A stretch of 64,000 nucleotides of DNA. Source: Arctopsyche grandis. Lineage: Eukaryota; Arthropoda; Insecta; Trichoptera; Hydropsychidae. Below the pieces are notes generated by a model. That model was not told where the DNA came from. It made no database searches and saw only the letters and a program-made list of their open reading frames with translations. This document shows positions 36,901-46,992 of this stretch, piece after piece. Made by a program: the position numbers and the translations under genes. The stretch's first letter is position 1, and each line of letters opens with the position of its first letter. The stretch is from the NCBI RefSeq assembly GCF_051622035.1, contig NC_135364.1, positions 18,475,001 to 18,539,000 on the forward strand. The letters are read 5' to 3'.

Positions 36901-39900
36901 ACGATCGACTTGGACTCACAAACATCAAAGTCTAACCAGCAGTATTCTAAAGATTGGCCCGGGATCGAACCCAATAATCTCTTAGTGCTAAACATAAACG
37001 CAACCACTGAGCTATTCTGCTGGCTATATAATTTCGAAAGAGACTTTGTATCACAGTTTCTATGCTGACGATATTGATATCGTTGAATACTATTTTTTTC
37101 GGTTCAAATAAATTTAATAAAAAATCAAATAAATGTTTACTATTGACTAGCGGTAGTGGGCAAAATCACAAAGCTATGCGAATAAATACAATAGATTATA
37201 AAAATCGCTCAAAATTCAAACTCATATAAAAAAAAATCTCCATATACTATTGGAATAAGCGTAGTACTACGTATCCCACCTTCCGCGATGAACCAACGTA
37301 ATACTACGTATCCCGCATTTCTCGTCAAGCTCATATGAAACGTAGTACTACGTGACCCGCTTAAGGTGTGTTAAATTGTTTTGCCATGTTTAAGCTGTTT
37401 ATATTACAAATACCGAGCGAAGCCGAGTAACACCACTAGTATACTATATTAGTATGTCTCCAAATAGGTACGAGTGTTATAAATTTAGAAAAAGTTGCTA
37501 TAGACAACCGTATTATACACACAAATAATCGTAAGTGAAACATAAAGGAGGTTTGTAAAAAGTAAAGCAAAAGGAAATTTTGGTTCCAGATTAGTCTAAT
37601 GGAAGCAATGAGTGATTTTTTTGTACACCAAATAGCCCAAGATCATATTGTATGGAGATTTAACCTAATTAGACGAATAATAAAATAATTGATTTTTAAA
37701 ACAGTTCAGTTAAGCTTTAGATAGTTTAAGGTTTAAATTACGTTAGTTGCCTTATTTATCAGGTTGTTTATTTAAAATCGGTTTGCATCTCTAGCCAATT
37801 CCCATAATCATATATCGCTCAAAGTAAATATTTTGTCCATTTTATCAGTGTCAACTAGTCGAAATGATTCTCCACAGAACTTGGCAATGTCCCATGACTA
37901 ACTGGGTCGTTCTTAAATTTATTTCTTATAACTGCGGAAGACAATGAAAATCCAGAGAAAAATATAATGCTTCTGAGAAATGTTCAACAGACAGGCAACT
38001 ATTTGATTGTCGAATTATCTAAGCTTGAAATGCATTTTGATATTCCACGTCCCATTTACAAGAATATTTTTATTAGAAGGTGCAATGCAGGTGCAGGTCA
38101 CGATTTAGGGGCCTTTTTATGATATGCCCTCAGAAAAAAAAGTGGCAAATATGTATACTGATTTATAATATGTATATTTTTTGGAAAATTTCATTATGTA
38201 ATTATTTTCCCGAGGACGAAAGCTGAATTGATATGGGTAAATATGTAAAATATATTTTCATACGTTAAAAATCAGTTTGTACTTGCCTTTAGATATTAAC
38301 CTTTGATTAGACGCACGAACGTAAAATTTTACTCATAATTCAATTCGCTCAAATTTCCTTTTTGGAAAAAAAGCATAAACATAATACTTAAATCCTATAA
38401 ACCTGGCGACAGGGATGAAATAAATTAACGTAACTGATCTTGCGAATACAAAATTCTAACTAATCGTTTTCCGGAAATTTTCCGCATTCATCATATTTGG
38501 CAAATTACTATAGATAGATATTTTTACTGCCAATTAAAACATTTGAAACAACTATCTATTCTAACTATCGTTCGAAAGAAATTTAAGCAATGAACTTTTG
38601 ATCGAAGATCATATGGAGAAAAGCGGCTTTTCCGAATACACCACAGTTAAAATTATTAACAACAATAACGTTATCAACTCTCAATATATATTTATAAATG
38701 TTTTCATAATACATCCTTTTGATTACTTGTGGATTTATGACTGGCTATATACTACCAACATATTGATATCCAAATCAACTGTAGACAGATTGAGATTATG
38801 AATTTATCTGATTTCGTTTTTAGAGACAGTTCAATTAAAAAAATGACAAATATGTACATGTACATACATCATCATGCACACTTTGCTGTTTTCTTTGTTT
38901 CTTCGAATACACTCTAAAAGCAATAAGAAAAACTACTTCAGAGTACTGTCGTCAAGTTTTCACCCTTCAGATAAAGCAACATCCTTTTCTTAGAAAAAAT
39001 CCCCTCCATAAAAACTAAACACCAATACGGAAATACCCAATCGAAAACATTACAAAATAACCAACGCAAAAATGTCAAAACAGCAACGTCCAAAAAAAAA
39101 CCCTTCTAAAAGTTAATGGAAAAGTACTAGGCAAATACCCTTTCCAAGAAGAAAACATTTCCGGCAATTCACAATCGATCTAACCTACCCGACCCTTAGA
39201 TTATGTATATCCCACGTGCGAAGTTCAGACTTTGAATATTTCAAATTAAGCTCCTTAATGAATTAAAAAAGTGTACTTTTGGCTATAGCAGCAAAATCAA
39301 TACATTAAAACTTTAATTTGTAAACCTTGTAATGCAAAATTGCATATTATTCACATGACTGTTTATCGTTTTGTAATATCGTATACATGGCCGGGTATCG
39401 GGGGGACAGCCATGGCTCTAGCCTGAGGGCCCGGCTCGCGATGGGGCCCAGCATCAAGATCATTTTTTTTTAATTTGTTACGAAATTGAGAATTGTGTTT
39501 CATCTTCATACTTCGTAGTTATATTCTATTATTTTTACAAGATGACTTTTATTTGAAACTTGTGAAAATATATGTATGCTATCACTTATCAGGTGATCCT
39601 CAATGTTATTACTCCTTAATGTGTATTGTGAAAAATATTGATGAAATGATTTTTAATTTCAATTTTGAAACTTTTTTTGGGGGAGGGGACCTTAGCCCTT
39701 TAAGTGCTGACGTCTTTTCTGTAGAAAAGCCCACTGAAAATTTCGCAACATTTCCAACTAGAAATATTTAGAAATCCAATAGAAAGCAGATATAAAAATT
39801 GTAGCTAATCTAAACAAACCCTAGATAACTAGCACCGAGGATTTCGAGTTTTGTAAAGGTGTGTTTAGACTCTCTAATATATATTGCAGCAATAATAAAA

Positions 39901-40910
39901 GAAGTCTATTAATGAATGTATTTTTCAAAACTAGTGCTATCTTCTTCATTGTTGTTAAAATGCAATGCTCACAGTCTAAATGCCTAGCGACAATCCAAAA
40001 TACTCAGCAGTTAGAGATTTCCATAGTGAAATTCTGCTATGGTTATAAATTCAGAAATTCCTGTGTAAACCAGTCTTTATAAACATTGACACAGATTACC
40101 CGACCCATGTTCAATGCATTTTTTTTAATACTACCTGGAAAGCCTAACGCCGATCGGCGTTTTGCCAACAAGTCCATGGGCCTGAAAAACGCCAATAGGC
40201 GTTGTATTTTGAGCATGTACAAAGTAAACAAGAATACTACCCGCTAAGTCAGGCCGCACACCAAAACAGCACGCAGCGTGCACGCTGCAATTGCTTCAGG
40301 AAGCATTTATTTTTCATACTACGCCGCGCAGCATATGTTTTGCCCGGTGTGCGCAATAAATGCATTCTGAAGTATTTGCAGCTTGCACGCTGCGTGCTGT
40401 TTTGGTGTGTTTTTCAGGCCCATGGATTTGATGGCATTTGATGGCCCTTTGGATGGCCAGCATTCAAAGTGTTAAGCATGCTACCCCAGGGGCTTTAAAC
40501 ATGTGTGGGCCATGATCGTGTATGTGTTATAACTTTTATCGAGCTTATTTGTGTCTAAAAGTTTTCATACAGAGGAAAATATAGAATGGTTCTGAAAATA
40601 TTTTTGACGAAAAGTGGATACAAAAGTTGAAGCAATGATTGGCTTTTAATATTTGTATTCTCAGGATGGATGAGTGTGGTAGTAACCTGTAAGCTTTCAG
40701 CACTTTTGAGGAAGCCGGAGAGCGCGTCCTGGCTGACGTGCACCTCGCCCTTATACATGAACTCTAGCAGGGCAGCCATATTGGCCGCGCTGGTCGCTTC
40801 CAGGATCACGTAGCAAGGACCCGCATGGCTGGGGGGCGCAGCCGCGAACAGCTCCTGGAAGTGTTTGCTGCACGCCGCCAGGATCAGCTTATGCGCCCGA
40901 AACGTCGTGC
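33225..40910 (-). CDS. chinmo: chinmo, BTB/zinc-finger transcription factor (five 3' coding exons)
   Basis: Nuclear BTB-C2H2 transcription factor controlling temporal identity of neurons and stem-cell or tissue maturation in insects. Exons on the minus strand: 40687-40910 (BTB), 35565-35959, 33953-34185, 33652-33852, 33225-33454. All junctions are GT-AG and the phases agree (0, 2, 1, 1 from the BTB exon onward). BTB residues G-T-T-F-R-A-H-K-L-I-L-A-A-C-S-K and M-A-A-L-L-E-F-M-Y-K-G-E-V-H-V-S-Q, then V-K-G-L-S. Next come the linker motifs S-S-V-L-R-D-G-K and A-E-D-L-R-V-K, both also in fly Chinmo, a Gly/Pro-rich exon, and two fingers (C-P-F-C-E-R-L-Y-G-Y-E and C-P-F-C-A-R-T-F-T-R, both C-x2-C-x12-H-x4-H). 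The stop is TAG at 33225-33227. About 426 residues are visible. The exon for the BTB N-terminus was not found and probably lies past the right edge. Fingers as last exon and the A-E-D-L-R-V-K motif separate it from lola, fru, br and ab. Confidence 0.93.
33652..33852 (-). CDS. chinmo: chinmo Gly/Pro-rich exon
   Basis: Follows the acceptor TTTTCAG. It reads D-L-R-V-K-M-E-T-P-D-F-P, then a glycine run and a proline-rich stretch, and ends I-A-T-A-D with donor GTAAAA. Reading through the donor would stop 8 codons later, after C-W-I, giving a finger-less form if the intron were retained. Confidence 0.85.
33892..33924 (-). repeat. (CA)n run inside a 100-nt chinmo intron
   Basis: About 33 bp of CA on the coding strand within the intron 33853-33952, about 40 nt upstream of the acceptor. 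CA repeats are known intronic splicing signals in animals. Confidence 0.9.
33953..34185 (-). CDS. chinmo: chinmo linker exon
   Basis: The phase that joins both neighbours reads R-P-G-S-S-S-S-I-A-G-S-C-D-E-P-D-T-R to S-A-D-Q-G-A-E, then D-L-R-V-K from the next exon. It is Ser/Gly/His-rich and probably disordered. The longer open frame through this exon is out of phase and is not the protein. Confidence 0.85.
34353..34619. mobile_element. hAT-like MITE in a chinmo intron
   Basis: Perfect 8-bp flanking repeat ATAGAATC (34345-34352, 34620-34627). Left end GGTGACGGGAAAAATGCA; right end read inward GGTTCCCGGAAAGATGCA (14 of 18). Inner inverted blocks AATTCCACAAAAAA are on both sides. Size 267 bp, no coding. 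Confidence 0.85.
35565..35959 (-). CDS. chinmo: chinmo linker exon after the BTB domain
   Basis: Acceptor CTTCAG, then V-K-G-L-S-I-E-H-E-K-L-A-V-A-Q-S-Q-Q, a Gly/Ala-rich run, a Pro/His-rich segment with H-H-H-H-Q-H-V, E-L-R-S-S-V-L-R-D-G-K and P-S-P-H-A-R-N-Y, donor GTACAC. It is GC-rich and very different from the flanking introns. Confidence 0.9.
36600..37024 (-). mobile_element. tRNA-derived SINE, full-length copy
   Basis: On the minus strand: an A-box-like TAGCTCAGTGGTTGC, then a B box GGGTTCGATCC, then the body GATCGTTTCTTATCAGAG. It continues through a CATAGATGTCACAAT block to a 3' stem-loop at 36603-36644 (CCAGGAAGG / CCTTCCTGG with loop CGCATTGGGGTCTTCCTGTT). The head is too diverged to be a working tRNA gene. 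Confidence 0.8.
37025..37439 (-). mobile_element. ACCCGGCTTCGCTC family repeat with an internal insert
   Basis: On the minus strand it starts CTAGTGGTGTTACTCGGC, continues TTGTAATATAAACAGC and ends at the AAAGTCTCTTTCGAAATT block near 37030. Compared with the 13.5 kb copy, about 200 bp are inserted after ATGGC. The insert carries three copies of an 11-bp near-palindrome CGTAGTACTACG or variant (37260-37352). Confidence 0.55.
40146..40203. repeat. two 16-nt AACGCC...GGCGTT palindromes
   Basis: AACGCCGATCGGCGTT at 40146-40161 (perfect) and AACGCCAATAGGCGTT at 40188-40203 (near-perfect), 42 bp apart, next to the foldback element. A related GCCGATCGCCAATAGACGTT occurs at about 43740. Confidence 0.7.
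40257..40409. mobile_element. foldback element
   Basis: 26-nt perfect inverted ends (left at 40257-40282 starting CACACCAAAACAGCACGC, right at 40384-40409). Imperfect pairing continues through TGCATTTATT-type sequence towards the middle. CATGGGCCTGAAAAAC occurs on both sides in inverted form, but on the left it is separated from the arm by about 60 bp. Confidence 0.7.
40687..40910 (-). CDS. chinmo: chinmo exon with the C-terminal two thirds of the BTB domain
   Basis: Acceptor TTTTCAG; the exon starts with two bases that complete a Gly codon, so the previous exon ends in phase 1. It reads T-T-F-R-A-H-K-L-I-L-A-A-C-S-K-H-F through F-L-K-S-A-E-S-L-Q, donor GTTACT. The BTB domain mediates dimerisation and recruitment of co-regulators. 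The upstream F-C-L-K-W-N-S-F part is absent. Confidence 0.95.
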
Positions 40911-41302
40911 CTGAAAATACGACAAAAGCCACATTTAATACACATGTGGTCGAAAAGAAAATATAATAATAAACATGTACAAGATATATATATATATATT
41001 ATAGATAGTGCAAGATTTGGAGTTTCGCCCGTCGTATCGGTGGGCGGCGCCACTGGCGACTCGCGAAAAATAAAATCAAGGCCAAGCCGCATTCATATCA
41101 ACGGGGTCGATGACTTTGGCAGATAATTGCAATCTTTATCCGTTACGTAAAATGCCGGTGCGCGTGCATCCGCGTACGCGCGCGTGCACCGCACGCACAC
41201 ACACACACATACATACATACATACAAAGATAATACATTCGAAATATGAAAAACAAAGTGATAGAATATATTTTCATAATATAATATTACATAAATGCTAT
41301 AC

Positions 41303-42370
41303 ATGCATATTACTGCATACATAATACTTTATATTATAATTTTTTTCACACGATCCGGCTGTGACTGTGAAGGATCAAAAACAATCAATATACATATGTA
41401 CATATGGTGTTGTGAGAATGTGTGCTCAAATTGTAATCGTTTCATGTTGCAAATGCCAATCAATGTGCATATTCGAGAATACATCGAAAAGTAGTGGAAG
41501 CAAACGGAAGAAAGTTGAGATAAGGGCTGTGGAGACGTTAAAAAAATACAGCTAAGGCATTTTCTTACAATTAGACACCGACTTTGAAGGATCAAAAGCA
41601 TTCCATATAGTTCTGGGTGGGTATCAATGGTGTTGTGAGAATGTGTATATTACTGCATACATAATACTTTATATTATAATTATTTTCTCACGATCCGACT
41701 GTGACTGTGAAGGATCAAATGCAGTCAATATACATAGATCTGGGTGGGTTTCGATGGTGTTGTGAGAATGTGTTCTCAAATTGTAATCGTTTCATATGGC
41801 AAATGCCAATCAATGTACATATTCGAGAATACATCGAAAAGTAGAGGAAGCAAACGGAAGAAAGTCCTGATACGGGCTGTGGAGACGTTAAAAAAACACG
41901 GCTAAGGCATTTTCTTACAATCAGAGTCCGACTCTGAAGGATCAAAAGCAGTCAATATACATAGTTCTGGATGGGTGTCGATGGTGAGAATATATGCTCA
42001 AATTGCATTCGTTTTATGTGGAAAATGCCAATCAATGTACTATATATTCGATAATACGTCGAAAAGTAGTGGTAGCGAACGGAAAAAAGTGGATGTGGAG
42101 TTGTTCAAAAAAACATGGCATTTTCTTAGAATCAGACTACGACTCTGAAGGATCAAAATCAGTCAATATACATACATATGTACATAGTTCTGGGTGGGTA
42201 TTGATGTTGCATAGATGGGTGTTGTAAACGTGGATGTTTAAATTGTATTCATTTCAAATGGTATATTCCAATCAATGTATTCAAGAATGAAAAGTAGTGG
42301 AAGTAAACAGAAGAAAGTTATGCTCTGTGGAGTCGTTAAAAAAATATAATTTCGAATCTGACTCCAATTT
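41303..42370. repeat. tandem array of about 215-bp GGATC units
   Basis: GGATC-start positions 41372, 41589, 41712, 41939 and 42150, so units of about 211-227 bp plus one truncated unit. A 342-bp step also repeats the leading segment ATATTACTGCATACATAATA (41306 and 41648). Each unit carries TGCTCAAATTGTAATCG, GCAAATGCCAATCAATG, ACATCGAAAAGTAGTGG, GGGCTGTGGAGACGTTAAAA and AAGGCATTTTCTTA. The GGCTGTGGAG and CCGACTCTGAAGG pieces tie it to the CTCCGACTCC transposon family. Confidence 0.8.
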
Positions 42371-42404
42371 TAAAAATTACAAATTTTTACCATCATATTC
42401 CACC

Positions 42405-42592
42405 CGCTGTGGGAAGGACTTTGGTAAAACGCATATGCTGTCATTTTCACCCCATATTAACCAATAGCATTTCGTACGTACAATGTTCTATTGGCGATTC
42501 GAAATGCTATTTATTGGTCAAGAGACGCTGAAAGAGATAGTATGTATATACGTATTACCTAAGCCTCTTCCTCCAGCGGATGGATTATAGAT
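42405..42592. mobile_element. about 190-bp MITE, copy 1
   Basis: Left CCGCTGTGGGAAGG, right CTTCCTCCAGCGGATGGATTA, inverted. The interior has TTTTCACCCCAT, TAGCATTTCGTA, ACAATGTTCTATTG and GCTGAAAGAGATAG shared with the copy at 57.76 kb in the same orientation. Confidence 0.75.
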
Positions 42593-43254
42593 TGATTTTT
42601 ATATTAGATAAAATTAATATCTCGGTAGTACTTATGTAGTGTAGTTAGTAATTAAATATGCATATACATACATACATAATTAACAAAAAGCAATTTAAAC
42701 GCGAAATCTGACATTATGGAGATACATATGCATGTACATACATATGTATGTTGCAAATAAATCACTATCTTCCTAAACACCTTTTTACTAACTTATTTAA
42801 AGATTTATATTCATAAAGTCATGCTTGAAATAACAAGTAGGAATCGAAGAAAGAATTTCGGTGTATATAATAAGGGAAAAAAGGTTGTGAAAGGCACGTG
42901 GTACTTTCCTAATTTCATGAGTATTCGATGTCGATCTACTTCAACATTTTTATTATTTGTGAAAGGTTTTCTTTAAATATTTTCTTTTGTTTTTTTATCT
43001 TTTTTTTATCTCATTTAAATTAACTTCACAGTGGGAATAAGAGTTTCAGTTTACTACATATTATGTTTTCAAAGTTTCTGAAGAATAGGAACAGCTTATT
43101 TCGAAGTTTTTAATAAAGCTCATCTACCGACAGAAATTGAGATCTATGTACATATGTAGATTTTAACTGGAGTGAGATATAAGTCAAATAGGCATGATGA
43201 TTTTTTCGATTGGAGCTTTCCAAGTACATATATATATCTCTAGATCAGAGTTGA

Positions 43255-43380
43255 CTGGTATGCCTTAATCATCAAAAAAAATTTTTTTTCAATTTTAGTT
43301 GGAATTTGAACTCATGACCTCTTCTCAACCGGTAGGCGAACGGAGTAAACCGATGAGCTACGTTGTGACTAAGAGGTGGA
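43255..43380 (-). mobile_element. tRNA-like SINE head, second type
   Basis: The minus strand has TAGCTCATCGGTTTAC (A-box-like) and GAGTTCAAATTCC (B-box-like) about 45 bp apart, then an A/T-rich stretch. The body does not match the 36.6 kb SINE. No functional tRNA fold was confirmed. Confidence 0.5.
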
Positions 43381-46289
43381 AAATTGGCAAAGAAAATATG
43401 CATTCATATGTATAGTTTTCAAGAGGATATGTAAAATAAATCAAGAACAGTTTAATCAAATAAAGATCGTTTATATACAACATTTGAAGACAAATGTACC
43501 AATTTTCCATTGGTTAAAAAGTGCACCAAAATTGAAAGTGCCTCCATAATAAACAAACAGTATAAATATTTCCACATCTTGAAAAAGTTTAGCACGTAAC
43601 ATGCAATTCATAGGAAAAGCGTGAAAATTTGAACGAAACTTTCCTGTAGATTCTGACAGCAGTTACTACACACCCTTAAGCTATGAGTGAAAACAACTAC
43701 CACTCTCAAAACTTTCGCTGTAAAATTTTTAACATTGCGTGCCGATCGCCAATAGACGTTAGGCACCCCACACACAGACGGTATCTACACATAGTTCAAA
43801 CAGAAATACGAAAACAACGTAGATAACCCAAACACGCAACCAACACATTAGAGTACGGACAAATGTTTTCGGTCAAATACATACATACATACATAAAACT
43901 AAATATAAAAATATTCATATACATATACATACAGGTATATAAATTATTTTAAATAAAAAAATTTCGTACATGTGCAGTATATAATAATATATGTAGGTAT
44001 AAATAAAAAAAATAAAAATCATTTTTTTACAGTTATCCGTCATAAATGCTTATTTCAAACACTCAAAAAAGAAGTATCACAAAACATACAAGTCCAAGGG
44101 CGCGAGCGTCAAAATCGATTATTCCCCACAAACATGTGAAAATGGATTCTACGTCATACGTGATATAATAAAAGTGGCCTTTCCACGACCGCAAGAAATG
44201 GTAACGGAGTCAAAAAGCATTCACCGCTTTACATTTGTTTCTGTTATATAAATATAATGCAACTGTCATAATATTATATGACATGTGCCTACATATGACG
44301 TATGTATGTATGTATTTACATTGATATTATGTATTCATGTACATTGATACTATGAATGTATGACATTTAACACAATGATTCAATCCAAATAAGTAAAATT
44401 AGAAAAATTAGAAAAAAGCGACTACAAATTGTCATAGCTTATTTTAATAATAATTAGATACCATCATATATTCTAAAATTGATCCAATTCTAATGGGTTT
44501 ATCTACTTTATTTCGGTAGCTTCCTTAGTCCAAACGTTTATCATTTGACCATTCTTATTAATTCCAATCTTATTTTAAATGGATGCTGCACTTTCCTACA
44601 CTACATACATACATAAAATGTATGTCATTGCAGCGGTAATTTATAATATTACTAAATCTTCGAAAAAGATTTTTGTACTTTTTTATTAAATCGAATATAA
44701 AAAGCTCGTTTGGTAATTACATAGTAGCTCTATAATTAAGTGACTAAATGTTAATTCAACTTAACAAATTAAACAACAAACAGCTAGTGAAGCCAATAAA
44801 AAGCTTGTAAAAACAAGCTTTTTTCAGGTAAAAAGTACGTAATTCAATTTAAGAAAATGTGAATTCTTAAAAATGGTTCTCAAATAAAACTTGAATATTA
44901 CTAAACCTTGAGCAATTAATTAAAACTATTTTTTAACCAAAGTATTTTATAATACTAATTTCGAACGTGTTAACTCTTAAAAAAAATTATACACATTCGT
45001 AAAAAAATACTAATCGATGATTTTATCAATTTCTACGGATGAAAGTACATATACAATATAGCCCATTCAAAAAATATATAATCGAATCTTTAAAAAAAAA
45101 CTTCATACATTGTGTACGTATTATAATGTAATAATAGTATTTGGACAATTAAGATGAAACTTATAAAGATCGCCAATAGACCAATCAGTGTGCCTTCAAA
45201 GAATCATCAGCTTCTAGAGCCGGGTGGCATGGAAAGATTGTGCACTTGTGGCTGGACATGTGGAAGCTTCTTGGGAAAAGGGAAGGTCCTCTACTCGATG
45301 AATCAAACTAGCCAAGTCTTTACTGGATCTTTTCACTGAAACCACAAGGCTAGCGGAATTTTCTAGATAGGTAACGAAACGGTTGATGGAGATTGCCACC
45401 CTCCCTCTGTATAGATAAAAATGACCTATGAACCTATGCTAACAACAAAATCTTATTAATAACAGTTATATTCCCAATTTAATTACGATAACCTCACTTG
45501 AAGCTTTAAAAAAAAATCGAACTATGAGCCTATGAGCTGTTAAATACTGGTTCTAAAATTCATTTACACCTAAAAGTGGCTGGGATAGGTTGCGTTGGGT
45601 TTGAAATTGAAGTCGTATGATGTAAATCAATGGAATTAACACCTAGACGACGAAGCAGTGCCTATAGTAAGTAGTAAGGGCAAGGGCATACGGTCCAAGC
45701 ATTATGCACCCAATAATAAAGCCCAAATTTGAAAGTACACGGTCGCAAATGCTGGTCGGCCTTCTAGCGCATTAGTGGTGGCAGTGGTTGCGCAACGGTG
45801 AGCTGCTGCTAGCCGATGCACGTACCACCGTTGTGGAACCGCACTCACCTTGACCGATTCTAGGAGTGATTCGATAAAAAGGTCAATAACAACGCCTCAA
45901 AACACTAAAATTATGTAACCTAAGCATCTTCTAATGCTCACTAAGAATTGTATTTTTTTTTTTTTGGGATTTTTCCCATTTTGAAATTCAAATTGGATTT
46001 TTCTTCTAATAATATGTAATGCATGAGACGTGCCTAAAGAAGATTTTTTACTAAACATATATGTAGCACTGGAATAACCGGATTTAGGCTCGATTACAAC
46101 CTTAAAGGACAGGGTTGTCAAACATGTTGAACGGAAGTCTTACTATCTATTATTTTTTTTGTATATTATAGACATGTTTTTTAATTCATTTTATTATAAA
46201 TATCATAACCTATAACCAAACTTGTACATATGCATTTATTATATGTATATAAAGTTGAAATTATATTGAAACAGACAGTGGTGATAAAT

Positions 46290-46500
46290 AGATGGTAGCC
46301 AATCTAGGAAGGAACCGTATCAACAATTAAATCAAATAAATTGGCAAACTCTGATAGGAAACGATCAACTTACAAAACGACTGACCAGCAGCACCACAGA
46401 AATACTTCAAATCATACAGCGTATGATTCTTTTCAATCGAGGTCGAACCAGGGTTCGAACCCGTGACCCTTCAGTTGCTATCAATAAAGTATGATAAATC
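46290..46500 (-). mobile_element. tRNA-derived SINE, partial
   Basis: Minus strand: B box GGTTCGAACCCTGG, GACCTCGATTGAA, then GATCGTTTCCTATCAGAG and the body to about 46290. The A-box side is lost. It lies head-to-head with the plus copy at 46738. Confidence 0.7.
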
Positions 46501-46679
46501 AATGAAGAGGCGGAGACCAAAAAGACAGCAAAATTGATTTTAAATTGCCAATTTTATAATAGTAATTCCCGATTACACTTTATTATCAAACAAACGTTTA
46601 CAAAACATGAAGCATTACAAGAAAGAATATGGTGGGTCACCCGTTTTTGTACTTTTTTTGTACCGTTTTTGTAGTATAA

Positions 46680-46700
46680 ACACTCTATACTATAGAGTGT
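46680..46700. repeat. 21-nt hairpin
   Basis: ACACTCTATA, one base, TATAGAGTGT; perfect arms. Confidence 0.9.
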
Positions 46701-46737
46701 ATAGAGAATAACGAACTTATAAGAGGCTTATAAAAAT

Positions 46738-46992
46738 AGCCAATAGTATAGCTCAGTGGCTGCATTAATGCCAACCAACGAGAGGTTTTCGGGTTCAAGT
46801 CCTGGGTTGACCTCGATTGAAGAGAATTTATTCGGAGTATTTCTGCAGTGCTCCTGGTCAGACTTGGATATTTGTGACTCCAAGTCGATAGTTGCCTATC
46901 AGAGTTTATCAATTTATCTGATTTCATTATTGAAACGGTTCCGCGACAAATCGGCAAAACCATCCTACCTACTATTTGTCACCACTATTTGA
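46738..46992 (+). mobile_element. tRNA-derived SINE, head and body
   Basis: A-box-like TATAGCTCAGTGGCTGC, B box GGGTTCAAGTCC, GACCTCGATTGAAGAG, then GATAGTTGCCTATCAGAG and ATCTGATTTCATTATTGAAA. The 3' hairpin tail is missing. Confidence 0.75.

Larger units (their letters stand above)
35960..40686 (-). other. chinmo intron between the BTB and linker exons
   Basis: 4727 nt from donor GTTACT at 40686 to the acceptor at 35960. Apart from the SINE, the ACCCGGC repeat and the foldback element, I see no gene in it. Confidence 0.8.

Noticed and set aside
36960-37024. True tRNA gene
   Set aside because: A and B boxes are present but the fold is imperfect and it continues into a SINE body with several other copies.
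40555-40932. Start of a gene at M-A-F-V-V-F-S before the BTB residues
   Set aside because: Those codons lie in intron sequence upstream of a clear TTTTCAG acceptor; homology starts right after it.
41303-42370. CRISPR-like array
   Set aside because: Units of about 215 bp with no short repeat/spacer pattern; a eukaryotic tandem repeat.
45154-45339. Short Cys/Gly-rich frame of 61 residues
   Set aside because: No family recognised, both strands open, no splice context.
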